Part shown: positions 15,958-24,045 of the stretch, piece by piece | Numbering within the stretch: the first letter of the stretch is position 1 | How the letters are laid out: each line of letters starts with the position of its first letter | Assembly: GCA_019311115.1 (NCBI GenBank) | Contig: JAFDDB010000020.1 | Span: 1 to 43,029, forward strand | Length of the DNA stretch: 43,029 bases | Source: Deltaproteobacteria bacterium | GTDB lineage: Bacteria; Myxococcota_A; UBA9160; SZUA-336 | Direction: 5' to 3' | Notes under the pieces: model-generated | Seen by the model: the letters and a program-made list of their open reading frames with translations, nothing else | What the model was told of the DNA's origin: nothing | Databases searched by the model: none | Made by a program: the position numbers and the translations under genes

Positions 15958-17550
15958 TCAGCGCAGGTCGCGCAGCATCTCGAGCGCGGCGTTCCGGCCG
16001 GGCGCGCCCATGACGCCCCCGCCAGGGTGGGCTCCCGATCCGCAGAGCCAGAGCCCGTGGACTGGAGTCCGGTGCCGTGCCCAGCCCGCGACCGGCCGCA
16101 TGAACAGCAGGCGGTCCGGCGTCATGGCGCCGTGGAAGATGTTCCCGCCGGTCAGGCCGAAGATCGCCTCGAGGTCGGGCGGCGCGAGCACCTCGACGTG
16201 CTCGACCCGCTCGCGGAAGCCGGGTGCGGCCTCCTCGCAGCAATCCAGCACGCGTTCGCGGATCTGGTCGCGAAGCTCCGGCCAGGCCGGATCGTCTGTC
16301 GCTAGAGCCGGGGCGTACTGCGCGAACACCGACGCCACGTGACAGCCCGGGGGCGCCAGCGTCGGGTCGACGACGGAGGGCAGCGTCAGTTCGACCACCG
16401 GCCGCGTGGAGACGCGCCCGGCACGCGCGTCGTCGAAGGCCGCGTCGATCGCGGGCAGGTCCTGGGCGCCCAGGTGGATCGTGCCGGAAAGCGGTGTCGG
16501 CTCTCCGTGGGGCCGGTCCGTGGCGCGGAACTCGGGCAGGGCATTGAGTGCCAGGTTCAGCTTGACCACCGGGCTCCGGTAGTCGATCGCGGCGAGCGCC
16601 CGGCGGAAGGTCTCGGGAAGGGCGTCGTCGTCCTCGAGCAGGCTGAAGGTGCGGGCCGGGTCGGCGCACGACGCCACGGCGTCGGCCTCGATCTCCTCGC
16701 CGCTCTCGAGCACGACCCCGGTCACGCGGCCGTCGCGCGTGCGCAGCTGCGACACCGTGGCTCCGCAGCGCAGCTCCACGCCGGCGGCGCGGGCGGCCCC
16801 AGCGAGCGCATCGGAGAGCGCGCCCATGCCTCCCTGTACGTACGCCCACACTCCACGGTGTCCCGTCATCGAGCCCATCACGTGGTGGAACAGCACGTAG
16901 CCGGTGCCGGGCGTGGACGGAGCGGCGAAGGCGCCGATCACGGCGTCGGTCGCGAGCGTGCCGCGGAGCGGCTCCGAGTCGAACCACTCCTCCAGCAGCT
17001 CGCGCGCCGGGCCGAGCAGCAGGCGCGCGGCGGCGGGCGCTTCGCGGCCAAGCCGCAGGCCGGCGCGCATCAGCCGCCACCACGGCACCAGGTCCGCCGG
17101 ACCGCGGATGGCCGGGTCGGGAGGCGGGATGTCGAGCGTGGGCTCGAGCGCGTCGGCGATGCGCGCGAGCAACGCCTCGTAGCGGGGGAAGGCCTCGGCG
17201 TCGCGCTTCGAGAAGCGTCCGATCTCGGCGGCGTTCAGTGCGGGGTCGGCGCCGAGCACGAGCGAGCGGCCGTCGGGCATCGGCGTGAACGACGAGGGAC
17301 GGCGCGGCAGCAGTACCAGGCCGTGGCGCGCCAGCCCCAGCTCGCGCGCGATGCGCGGACGGAACAGCGACAGCACGTAGGCCGCGCGCGACACGCGGTA
17401 GCCCGGCCAGCACTCCTCGGTGACGCAGGCGCCGCCGAGGATCTCACGGCGCTCCAGCACCGTGACCGAAGCGCCGCCGCGCGCCAGGTAGGCGGCGGCC
17501 ACGAGTCCGTTGTGTCCGCCGCCGACGACGAGGACGCGGCGGCCGCTCAC
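15958..17550 (-). CDS. FAD-dependent oxidoreductase, phytoene-desaturase/PYROXD2-like
   Basis: This 530-residue flavoprotein begins VLVVGGGHNGLVAAAYLARGGASVTVLE, a Rossmann FAD-binding motif with the NG typical of the CrtI/PYROXD2 group. The C-terminal FAD motif is LWLCGSGAHPGGGVMGAPGRNAA. The middle domain (about 110-430) would bind substrate. CrtI relatives desaturate carotenoids, but no carotenoid genes are nearby and the closest match by eye is the PYROXD2-like group of unclear function. The GTG start at 17550 overlaps the upstream ArsC-like stop by four bases, so it is the last gene of a PBP - ArsC - oxidoreductase operon. Open frame beyond the GTG is shadow sequence over the ArsC gene. 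Confidence 0.88.
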   Translation of the reverse strand: MSGRRVLVVGGGHNGLVAAAYLARGGASVTVLERREILGGACVTEECWPGYRVSRAAYVLSLFRPRIARELGLARHGLVLLPRRPSSFTPMPDGRSLVLGADPALNAAEIGRFSKRDAEAFPRYEALLARIADALEPTLDIPPPDPAIRGPADLVPWWRLMRAGLRLGREAPAAARLLLGPARELLEEWFDSEPLRGTLATDAVIGAFAAPSTPGTGYVLFHHVMGSMTGHRGVWAYVQGGMGALSDALAGAARAAGVELRCGATVSQLRTRDGRVTGVVLESGEEIEADAVASCADPARTFSLLEDDDALPETFRRALAAIDYRSPVVKLNLALNALPEFRATDRPHGEPTPLSGTIHLGAQDLPAIDAAFDDARAGRVSTRPVVELTLPSVVDPTLAPPGCHVASVFAQYAPALATDDPAWPELRDQIRERVLDCCEEAAPGFRERVEHVEVLAPPDLEAIFGLTGGNIFHGAMTPDRLLFMRPVAGWARHRTPVHGLWLCGSGAHPGGGVMGAPGRNAALEMLRDLR

Positions 17551-18005
17551 GGGACGAGCAGCGCCCCGAGCCGGCGCTGCAGCTCGGCGCAGAGCTCGCG
17601 GAAGCCGGCCAGCCCCCGTCCGGTCGGGTCGGGCATCGGCCAGTGCACGCGCGGCACGCCACCGGGCATGATGGGGCACACCTGCTCCCCGCAGAGCGTG
17701 ATGACCGCGTCGACGGTCGCCAGGTCGATCTCGTCGATGCTCTTCGAGAACTGCTGCGACGCGTCGATGCCGATCTCTTCGAGCACTTCGACCGCTCCGC
17801 GGTGGACGCTCGCCGGCCACGCGCCTGCCGACGAGACGCGCACGCCCTCGGGCGCGAGCGACCGCGCGATGCCCTCGGCGACCTGGCTGCGCGCGGAGTT
17901 CGCCACGCAGAGGAAGAGCAGGTGCGCCGCCGGTCCGTCCCGCGGAGACCGGAACAGGGCCCCCCGAAGTGTCTGGACCTCTTCCTGCCAGTCGGCCGCG
18001 GCCAT
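17547..18005 (-). CDS. arsenate reductase-type low-molecular-weight phosphatase (ArsC, thioredoxin-type)
   Basis: This 152-residue protein has the CX5R phosphate loop LFLCVANSARSQ (C33, R39), two further cysteines in ITLCGEQVCP (C105, C110), and the acid-loop HWPMPDP. These are features of the LMW-phosphatase-fold arsenate reductases, which reduce arsenate to arsenite through a cysteine relay. A 28-residue N-terminal lead precedes the first strand and is longer than usual. No arsR, arsB or acr3 gene is nearby. Instead it starts directly after the PBP stop (no gap) and overlaps the oxidoreductase gene by four bases. An arsenate role is the family default; a phosphatase role is possible. Confidence 0.85.
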   Translation of the reverse strand: MAAADWQEEVQTLRGALFRSPRDGPAAHLLFLCVANSARSQVAEGIARSLAPEGVRVSSAGAWPASVHRGAVEVLEEIGIDASQQFSKSIDEIDLATVDAVITLCGEQVCPIMPGGVPRVHWPMPDPTGRGLAGFRELCAELQRRLGALLVP

Positions 18006-20558
18006 TCAGTCGAGCCGAACGGGGACGCTGGGCGCGCCGTTCGCGCCGTTCTCTCGAGCGTAGTCGAGGGGGGCCGTCCCGGCCCGGAACGGCTGGAACA
18101 CCGCGGACTCGGCGCCCGGAGGCGCGCGCAGTCCGGTCTTCTTGTCGATGCGAGCGAACTCCACGCCGTCGGGGATGCTGAACTCCTCGCGCGGCTCCCC
18201 GGCCAGCGCCTGGCGCATGAAGTCCACGAAGATCGGACTCGCGGTGCGCGAGCCCGTCTCGTTCTTTCCGAGGTTGCGCGCGGTGTCGAAGCCCACCCAG
18301 ACCCCGGCCACCGTGCGCGGCGAGTAGCCCAGGAACCAGGCGTCGTGCAGGTCGTTGGTCGTGCCGGTCTTGCCTGCCATGGGCCGCTTGAGCGCGCGCA
18401 CGCGCCAGCCGGTGCCCTCCTGCACGACGGCCTTCAGCAGGTCGGTCATCAGGTAGGCGGAGACCGGGTCCAGGCCATAGCCCTCGGGCAGTGCGTCGGG
18501 GTCGTCGGCGCGGTCGACGCGCGCGCGGATCGCGGCGATTACGTCGTCCTCGTCGCTGGAGGCGCGCTCCGCCCCATCGGGATCTCGATCGGCATGGGCA
18601 TCGCCGTCGCCATCGGCCGCGTCGGAGTCGGCGCTGGCGACGTCGGGATTGCCCTCGAGCGGCAGGCGCACGTCGTGCTCCATCAGCACGCCCTCGCGGT
18701 CGCGGACCTCGAGCATGAACACCGGGTCGATGCGGCGGCCTCCCGCCGCGAAGACCCCGTAGGCGCGGACCAGTTCTCCAAGCGTCACCTCGCTCGCCCC
18801 GAGCGCCAGCGAGAGGTTGGGCTCCAGGTTCGCGCCGATTCCGAGCGACTCGGAGAGTTCGAGTACGGGCGGGATGCCGATGTCGCGCAGCACCTTGATG
18901 GTCGCGATGTTCCGCGAGTGGGCGAGCGCCTCGCGCAGCGTGATCGGCCCGTAGAACCTGTCGGTGTAGTTGCCCGGCTTCCAGACGACGCCCGTTTCGT
19001 CGTCCTCGTAGACGATGGGGGTGTCGAAGACGATGGTCGCGGGCGTGTAGCCGCGGCTCATGGCCGAGGCGTAGATCACCGGCTTGAAGGCCGAGCCGGG
19101 CTGGCGGCGCATCTGCGTCGCGCGGTTGAACTGGCTGCCCTGGAAGCTGTAGCCGCCGATCATCGCCTCGACGTGACCGGTCTCGATGTCCATCGAGAGC
19201 AGCGCGCCCTGTGCGAGCGGTTCCTGGTAGAGCGACCAGGTCTCGACCCGCGGAGCCTCGGGGTCGGCCGCTAGCTCTTCTTCGCTCGGGTCACGCGTGC
19301 CAATGCGCTCCAACCGCACCAGGTAGCCGGGCCGGAGCGCCTGGCTCACGTGGCGGATGCGCGGCACCGCGCCGTCCCACTCCAGGTCGGGCTCGCGCGC
19401 CCACTTGACGTCTTCGAGCGTCAGCACGGCTTCGCGCTGCAGGCCGAGCGCGAGTCGGATGCGCTCGGTGTCATTGTCGGTCTCGAGCACCAGCGCCTCG
19501 ACGACGTCGCCGGGCTCCTCCCCGTCCTCGCCGAAGCGGACCTCCAGATCCTCGGCCAGGGTGAGCCACTCCTCCTCGGGCGCGACCCGGATCGGTCCGC
19601 GGAAGCCGTTGCGGCGGTCGTGCGCCACGAGTCCTCGCCGCACCGCCTGGTAGGCGGCCACCTGCGCCTCGACGTCGAGCGTGGTCGTGACCTGGAGGCC
19701 GCCGGTCAGCACCGCTTCCTCGCCGTACCGGTTGACGAGGTAGCGGCGGATCTCTTCGGTGAAGTACGCGACCGCGTTCGCGTGGCCGGATTGGCGCCGC
19801 GCCACGAAGGCGAGCGGCTCGTCGAGCGCGGTGTCGTGCTGCTCGGCGTCGATGAAGCCCTTCTGGAGCATCTGGCGCAGCACGAAGCGCTGGCGCGTGC
19901 GCGCCAGGTCGGCGCGCTTGAATGGCGTGTAGCGCGACGGGGCCGGCACGAGCCCGGCGATCAGCGCGCCCTCGGCCAGCGTCAGCTCGCCGACCGGCTT
20001 GTCGAAGTAGGTCCGGGCCGCCGCCTCGATGCCGTAGGCGCCCGAGCCCAGGTAGATCTGGTTCAGGTACAGGTAGAGGATCTCGTTCTTCTCCAGGTAT
20101 TCCTCGATGCGCATGGCGAGCACCATGTCCTTGAGCTTGCGGACGATGCTGCGCTCCGACGAGAGCAGGAAGGTCTTGGCGACCTGCTGCGTGATCGTGC
20201 TGCCGCCCTGCCGGACGCGGCCCGACCGCAGGTTGGCGAGCGCCGCGCGCAGGATTCCGGGGTAGTCGAGACCCTCGTGCTCGTAGAACGCGTTGTCCTC
20301 GGCGGCGATGAACGCGTGCACGACGTGCGTGGGTACCTCTTCGATCGGAACCACGATCCGCCGCTCGCGTGCGAACGTCCCGATCTGGGTGCCGTCGGCC
20401 GCGTACAGGTGGGTGATCAGGTTCGGGCGGTAGTCGCGCAGCGAGTAGATCTCGGGCAGGTTGCGCAGCACCGTGGCGTAGAAAAGCGCGACCCCGAACA
20501 GCGCTCCGCATGCGGCGAGCGCGGCCGCGGCCAGCGCGATCTGGAGCCATCGTCTCAA
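18006..20558 (-). CDS. mrcA: class A penicillin-binding protein (PBP1A-type, bifunctional)
   Basis: This 850-residue inner-membrane protein builds peptidoglycan. A membrane anchor lies at about 7-30. The GT51 glycosyltransferase domain has EDNAFYEHEGLD (catalytic E87), GGSTITQQ (118-125) and RKLKDMVLAMRIE (140-152). The transpeptidase domain has SAFK (nucleophile S489), SRN (548-550) and KTGT (730-733). Between SRN and KTGT an Asp/Ala-rich low-complexity insert occupies about 640-690. Residues about 320-440 form an OB-like domain, as in PBP1A. The start is TTG at 20558, with GAGG about 8 bases upstream; the downstream ArsC-like ATG follows the stop without a gap. The symbol reflects architecture; PBP1A versus other class A paralogues is less sure. 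Confidence 0.9.
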   Translation of the reverse strand: MRRWLQIALAAAALAACGALFGVALFYATVLRNLPEIYSLRDYRPNLITHLYAADGTQIGTFARERRIVVPIEEVPTHVVHAFIAAEDNAFYEHEGLDYPGILRAALANLRSGRVRQGGSTITQQVAKTFLLSSERSIVRKLKDMVLAMRIEEYLEKNEILYLYLNQIYLGSGAYGIEAAARTYFDKPVGELTLAEGALIAGLVPAPSRYTPFKRADLARTRQRFVLRQMLQKGFIDAEQHDTALDEPLAFVARRQSGHANAVAYFTEEIRRYLVNRYGEEAVLTGGLQVTTTLDVEAQVAAYQAVRRGLVAHDRRNGFRGPIRVAPEEEWLTLAEDLEVRFGEDGEEPGDVVEALVLETDNDTERIRLALGLQREAVLTLEDVKWAREPDLEWDGAVPRIRHVSQALRPGYLVRLERIGTRDPSEEELAADPEAPRVETWSLYQEPLAQGALLSMDIETGHVEAMIGGYSFQGSQFNRATQMRRQPGSAFKPVIYASAMSRGYTPATIVFDTPIVYEDDETGVVWKPGNYTDRFYGPITLREALAHSRNIATIKVLRDIGIPPVLELSESLGIGANLEPNLSLALGASEVTLGELVRAYGVFAAGGRRIDPVFMLEVRDREGVLMEHDVRLPLEGNPDVASADSDAADGDGDAHADRDPDGAERASSDEDDVIAAIRARVDRADDPDALPEGYGLDPVSAYLMTDLLKAVVQEGTGWRVRALKRPMAGKTGTTNDLHDAWFLGYSPRTVAGVWVGFDTARNLGKNETGSRTASPIFVDFMRQALAGEPREEFSIPDGVEFARIDKKTGLRAPPGAESAVFQPFRAGTAPLDYARENGANGAPSVPVRLD

Positions 20559-20678
20559 CTGAGGGTCCTCGCTAGGGGGTGCCGAGGGGGTCCGAACCTA
20601 GCCCACGGCCCTTCTGCCAGCAAGCGTGGCGACGCGTGAGTCCGCTTCAAAATCAACGAGTTGCGCTCCCAGAGCGGT

Positions 20679-20708
20679 TTGACACCGCGCTCCGGCCGAC
20701 CGTACGAT
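20679..20708 (+). promoter_or_regulatory. promoter of gshB, predicted leaderless
   Basis: TTGACA (20679-20684) and TACGAT (20703-20708) are 18 bases apart. Only seven bases separate the -10 from the GTG at 20716, so the predicted start site is at or next to the first codon. Confidence 0.65.
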
Positions 20709-20715
20709 CCGGGGA

Positions 20716-21672
20716 GTGAACCATCTATTCATCGTCGATCCCCTGCCGTCATTGAATGTGACGGCCGACACCACGGTCGCGTTCATGCGCGAGGCCGCGC
20801 GGCGCGGCCACGACGTCGCCACCGTCGAGGTCGAGGGCATCCTGGCGCGCGAGGGACGCGCTGTCGCTCATTCGGTGCCGACGCGCCTGCTCTCCGGCGA
20901 GGACGGCCCCTGGTACGCGACGGACGCGCCGGTAACCCGGCCACTCGACGAGTTCGACGTGGTCTGGATGCGCAAGGATCCGCCCTACGACCTGGCCTAC
21001 TTCTACGTCGCGCACCTGCTGAGCCTGGTCGAGCCGCACACGCTGGTGGTGAACAGCGGCCGGGGCCTGCGCGAAGTGACCGAGAAGCTGTTCGTTTCTC
21101 ACTTCCCGGACCTGACCCCGGAGGCCCTGGTCAGCCGCAGCATCGACGACCTGCTCGGCTTCCTCGATCACCTGGGCGGCGAGATGATCGTGAAGCCCCT
21201 GGACGGCTGCGGGGGCGAGGGTGTCTTCCACCTGTCGAGCGGAGACCGAAACGTCCGCGCGTTGCTCGAGATGGCGACGGGGCACGGCACCGTCTTCCAG
21301 ATCGCCCAGCGCTACGTCCCCGAAATCCGCGCCGGCGACAAGCGCATCATCCTGCTCGAGGGCGAGCCCATCGGCGCGGTGCTGCGGGTGCCCGAGGCGT
21401 GGGAGACGCGCGCGAACTTCCACGTCGGCGGGTCGGCCGTACGCGCCGAGATCACCGACCGCGACCGCGAGATCTGTGATCGGCTGCGCCCGTCGCTGCT
21501 CGAGCACGGGATCTTCTTTGCGGGCATCGACGTGATCGGCGACTGGCTCACCGAGGTCAACGTCACCAGTCCCACGGGCATCCGCGAGATCAACGCGCTC
21601 GACGGTGTGCGCCTCGAGGAGCAGGTGCTCGACCGCGTCGAGAAGCGCTCCGGCGAGCGTCGCGGCGGCTGA
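20716..21672 (+). CDS. gshB: glutathione synthetase
   Basis: This 318-residue ATP-grasp enzyme joins gamma-glutamylcysteine and glycine to make glutathione. It starts MNHLFIVDPLPSLNVTADTTVAFMREAARRGH, aligning well with the E. coli GshB N-terminus. VWMRKDPPYD, MIVKPLDGCGGEGVF, the RAGDKRI loop and NVTSPTGIREI are the nucleotide-, metal- and glutathione-binding segments. Length fits the bacterial family. The GTG start is supported by this alignment; a promoter ends seven bases upstream, so the mRNA is probably leaderless. gshA is not in the window. Glutathione supply connects with the YfcG-like GST and GFA-type protein at 2405-6810, though they are not linked genetically. Confidence 0.93.
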   Translation: MNHLFIVDPLPSLNVTADTTVAFMREAARRGHDVATVEVEGILAREGRAVAHSVPTRLLSGEDGPWYATDAPVTRPLDEFDVVWMRKDPPYDLAYFYVAHLLSLVEPHTLVVNSGRGLREVTEKLFVSHFPDLTPEALVSRSIDDLLGFLDHLGGEMIVKPLDGCGGEGVFHLSSGDRNVRALLEMATGHGTVFQIAQRYVPEIRAGDKRIILLEGEPIGAVLRVPEAWETRANFHVGGSAVRAEITDRDREICDRLRPSLLEHGIFFAGIDVIGDWLTEVNVTSPTGIREINALDGVRLEEQVLDRVEKRSGERRGG

Positions 21673-21753
21673 TTCCCGGCTTGCCCCGAGCGGCGTGCCG
21701 GGGGATAAGGGGCAGGAGAAGGGGCGATGGCTCCGAGCCGAGGGGGAGAGAGC

Positions 21754-22740
21754 ATGGGAATCGACATCGGGCTGCTGAGGGAGCAGTGCGGCAGGACGCT
21801 CGAGCGCACGCACCTCGAGAACCTGGGCGAGCGCTTCGAGGCCAAGGTCCGGGACAACTACATCCAGGCCGAGCAGGGGCGCCGCCTGATCGTCGTCTCC
21901 GACCGCGTGAGTGCCTTCGACGTGATCCTGGGCACACTTCCGTTCAAGGGGCAGGTGCTGAACCAGCTTGCGGCGTTCTGGTTCGAGCAGACCCGGTCGC
22001 TGGCGCCGAACCACCTGCTCGAGGTGCCCGACCCCAATGTCTCCGTCGTGCGCGAGTGTCGCGTCCTGCCCGTGGAGTTCGTCTTTCGCGCCTACCTGAC
22101 CGGCTCGTCGAACACCTCCATCTGGCGCGCGTACGAGCGCGGGGACCGCGAGTACTGTGGCCACCGGTTGCCCGACGGGATGCGCGAGCACGAGCGCCTG
22201 GCCGAGCCCCTGCTCACCCCGACGACGAAGGCGGAGCTGGGAGCGCACGACGAGCTGACCTCGCGCGCCGCCCTGATCGAGTCCGGAACCATCTCCGAGG
22301 AGCTATACGACCGCGCAGAGGCTCTCGGGCGTCGGATATTTGACGCGGGCGCCAAGCGGACGTCGCAGCAAGGGCTGATTCTCGTCGACACCAAGTACGA
22401 AATGGGGCTGTCTCCCGACGGTGAGCTGCTTCTCGTCGACGAGGTCCACACCCCGGACTCGTCCAGGTACTGGTGGAGCCACGGCTACGAGCGCGCGATG
22501 TCCGAGGGTGTGGCGCCCGAGGCTCTCGACAAGGAGTACATCCGCCGCTGGCTGGTCGAGCACGGCTACCGAGGGGAGGGCCCCGCTCCGGCGTTGCCCG
22601 ATGACGTGCGCTGCGAGGCTTCTCGTCGGTACATCGAGGCGTTCGAGACGATCACCGGCGCCGCGTTCGAGCCCGACACCGACGAGCCAGTGGCCCGGAT
22701 CGAGCGCAACCTCGCGCGCTTTTTTCGCCCGAGAGCTTGA
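21754..22740 (+). CDS. purC: phosphoribosylaminoimidazole-succinocarboxamide synthase (SAICAR synthetase)
   Basis: This 328-residue enzyme of purine synthesis condenses CAIR with aspartate using ATP. Motifs include FEAKVRDNY (the GKxRD region), VVSDRVSAFDVILGTLPFKGQVLN, VEFVFRAYLTGSS, GLILVDTKYEMG and VDEVHTPDSSRYW. The length and the long insertion after LTGSS match the longer PurC type seen in yeast and many bacteria rather than the 237-residue E. coli form. ATG 21754 follows GGGGGAG and gives a family-like N-terminus. ATG 21727, also with a ribosome site (AGGAG), would add nine residues. It lies downstream of gshB, about 80 bases away. Confidence 0.95.
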   Translation: MGIDIGLLREQCGRTLERTHLENLGERFEAKVRDNYIQAEQGRRLIVVSDRVSAFDVILGTLPFKGQVLNQLAAFWFEQTRSLAPNHLLEVPDPNVSVVRECRVLPVEFVFRAYLTGSSNTSIWRAYERGDREYCGHRLPDGMREHERLAEPLLTPTTKAELGAHDELTSRAALIESGTISEELYDRAEALGRRIFDAGAKRTSQQGLILVDTKYEMGLSPDGELLLVDEVHTPDSSRYWWSHGYERAMSEGVAPEALDKEYIRRWLVEHGYRGEGPAPALPDDVRCEASRRYIEAFETITGAAFEPDTDEPVARIERNLARFFRPRA

Positions 22741-22772
22741 CGACCCCGAATTTCCGTCGAAAACTCCAGTCG

Positions 22773-22789
22773 TTCGATCGTAGATCGAA
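22773..22789. promoter_or_regulatory. perfect dyad upstream of the H1-like gene
   Basis: TTCGATC and GATCGAA flank GTA, forming a 17-base dyad centred about 90 bases before the H1-like ATG and 30 bases after the purC stop. The intergenic region is AT-richer than its flanks. It could be an operator; no confident promoter hexamer pair could be assigned. Confidence 0.4.
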
Positions 22790-22871
22790 TGTTCCGACGC
22801 AGACCTGAGAGGGGTCGGTGTCGGAGGCCGGCGCAACGTCGCCGGTCATCGACGACAAATTGGGGGGAACC

Positions 22872-23381
22872 ATGGCGACGAAAGTTGCTCGTATTGGGGT
22901 GAAGAGGGAGTCGGGCTACCTGTACTTCCTCGACAAGAAGGGCGACGTCTCACGCGTCACGATGGCGCGCGGTGGCGGCCGTCAGAGGAAGGGCCGTACG
23001 CAGAAGGTCGCCAAGGCTGGCGTCGAGCGAGAGGACGGCTTCCTCTACTTCATCGACAAGGACGGCGACGTCTGCCGCACGCGCATGGCGCGACGCGGGG
23101 GCGGGCGCAAGACGGCCAAGCGGCGGGCTCCGGCGCGGCGCAAGACCGGTCGCAAGAAGGCGACACGCAAGAAGGCCGGCCGCAAGAAGGCGACACGCAA
23201 GAAGGCCACCCGCAAGAAGGCGACACGCAAGAAGGCCACTCGCAAGAAGGCCACGCGGAAGAAGGCCACTCGCAAGAAGGCCGGCCGCAAGAAGGCGACG
23301 CGCAAGAAGGCCACCCGCAAGAAGGCCACGCGCACTCGACGCAAGACGGCTGGACGCAAGACCGCACGGCGACGGCGCTAG
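22872..23381 (+). CDS. histone H1-like lysine/arginine-rich DNA-binding protein with duplicated N-terminal module
   Basis: This 169-residue, extremely basic protein has two parts. Residues 4-36 and 45-78 are tandem copies of one module (about 22 of 33 identical), with consensus GVxREDGYLYFLDKxGDVxR and then MAR-GGG. Residues 79-169 are a tail of twelve RKKAT or RKKAG pentads ending TRRKTAGRKTARRRR. The tail resembles histone H1 C-termini and bacterial H1-like or AlgP-like proteins, which bind and compact DNA by charge. A nucleoid role is inference from the tail. I do not recognise the module as a named domain; its aromatic LYF and DKxGDV pattern suggests a short beta-hairpin. ATG 22872 is chosen over 22818 because the repeat begins there. 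Confidence 0.8.
   Translation: MATKVARIGVKRESGYLYFLDKKGDVSRVTMARGGGRQRKGRTQKVAKAGVEREDGFLYFIDKDGDVCRTRMARRGGGRKTAKRRAPARRKTGRKKATRKKAGRKKATRKKATRKKATRKKATRKKATRKKATRKKAGRKKATRKKATRKKATRTRRKTAGRKTARRRR
23151..23330 (+). repeat. twelve in-frame 15-bp tandem repeats in the H1-like gene
   Basis: Twelve 15-base units of the type CGCAAGAAGGCCACx encode the RKKAT/RKKAG pentads. Units differ mostly at wobble positions and at the Thr/Gly codon, and some adjacent units are almost identical. In-frame gain or loss of units would change tail length without breaking the gene. Confidence 0.9.
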
Positions 23382-23411
23382 CGGGTTCCGACTCGAGAGG
23401 TTGGACGTGAC

Positions 23412-23443
23412 GGTGCGGGGGCAGTGCATGCTGCTCCCGCACC
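23412..23443 (+). terminator. hairpin after the H1-like gene
   Basis: GGTGCGGGGGCAG pairs with 23431-23443 over 13 pairs (one G-T) around the loop TGCATG, 30 bases after the stop. Only CTCTGCGTTC follows, so it is a GC-rich terminator candidate without a proper T-tract. Confidence 0.6.
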
Positions 23444-23487
23444 TCTGCGTTCGGGTCCCGCGCCGTCGGCCGCAGCCGGCCGCGTGG

Positions 23488-23493
23488 TAGAGT
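23488..23493 (+). promoter_or_regulatory. -10 box placed for a leaderless ogt mRNA
   Basis: TAGAGT ends six bases before the ogt ATG (CCGGGG between them), which puts the expected start site on the A of ATG. No good -35 is visible. The gshB promoter has almost the same arrangement (TACGAT, CCGGGGA, GTG). Confidence 0.4.
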
Positions 23494-23499
23494 CCGGGG

Positions 23500-24045
23500 A
23501 TGGGGGAGTCGCTGGCCACGACCGAGGTCGAGTCGCCGATCGGCGTGCTCCGGGTGGCCGCCACGGCGCAGGGCGTGGTGAGGATCGAGTTTCCGCGCGG
23601 CGCGGGTTCGGGGTTTCGCGGCTGGCTCAGGCGTGCCCTTCCCGAGGCGGAGCCCGTCGAATCACTGCCCGCCCTGCAGCAGGTGCGCGGTGAGCTCGCG
23701 GCCTACTTTGCCGGTGAGCTCGAGCGTTTCGAGACTCCGCTCGACCTTCGCGGAACCGCGTTCCAACGCCAGGTCTGGCAGGCGCTCGGCCGCATCCCGT
23801 ACGGCGAGACGCGCACCTACGCCCAGGTCGCGGCGGACATAGATCGGCCCCGCGCGTACCGCGCCGTCGGCCTGGCGAACGGCGCGAACCCGGTGCCGCT
23901 CGTCGTGCCGTGTCACCGGGTGATTGCGGCGGGCGGAAAGCTCGGAGGCTTCGGCGGCGGGCTCGACACCAAGCGAAAGCTGCTGGCGCTTGAGCAGGCG
24001 CACCTGGGCCACGGGCGCGGGCCCGGCGGCGGACGCCTGCTCTAG
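23500..24045 (+). CDS. ogt: methylated-DNA--protein-cysteine methyltransferase
   Basis: This 181-residue protein removes alkyl groups from O6 of guanine in DNA by transfer to its own cysteine. The acceptor is in VVPCHRVIAAGGKLGGFGGG, preceded by FQRQVWQALGRIPYGETRTYAQVA and the arginine-finger helix region RAYRAVGLANGANP. The N-terminal domain (1-85) is the usual degenerate RNase H-like half of Ogt/AdaB proteins; no Ada activator domain is present. The last four bases overlap the convergent PHP gene. The glycine/arginine-rich C-terminal tail (GHGRGPGGGRLL) is not conserved in the family. Confidence 0.93.
   Translation: MGESLATTEVESPIGVLRVAATAQGVVRIEFPRGAGSGFRGWLRRALPEAEPVESLPALQQVRGELAAYFAGELERFETPLDLRGTAFQRQVWQALGRIPYGETRTYAQVAADIDRPRAYRAVGLANGANPVPLVVPCHRVIAAGGKLGGFGGGLDTKRKLLALEQAHLGHGRGPGGGRLL

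Noticed and set aside
15958..17550. Carotenoid biosynthesis locus
   Set aside because: One CrtI-like flavoprotein without crtB, crtE or cyclase genes is not enough; the PYROXD2-like group is a better fit.
23151..23330. CRISPR-like regular repeats
   Set aside because: The 15-base units are contiguous, have no spacers, stay in frame and encode the basic tail of a protein.
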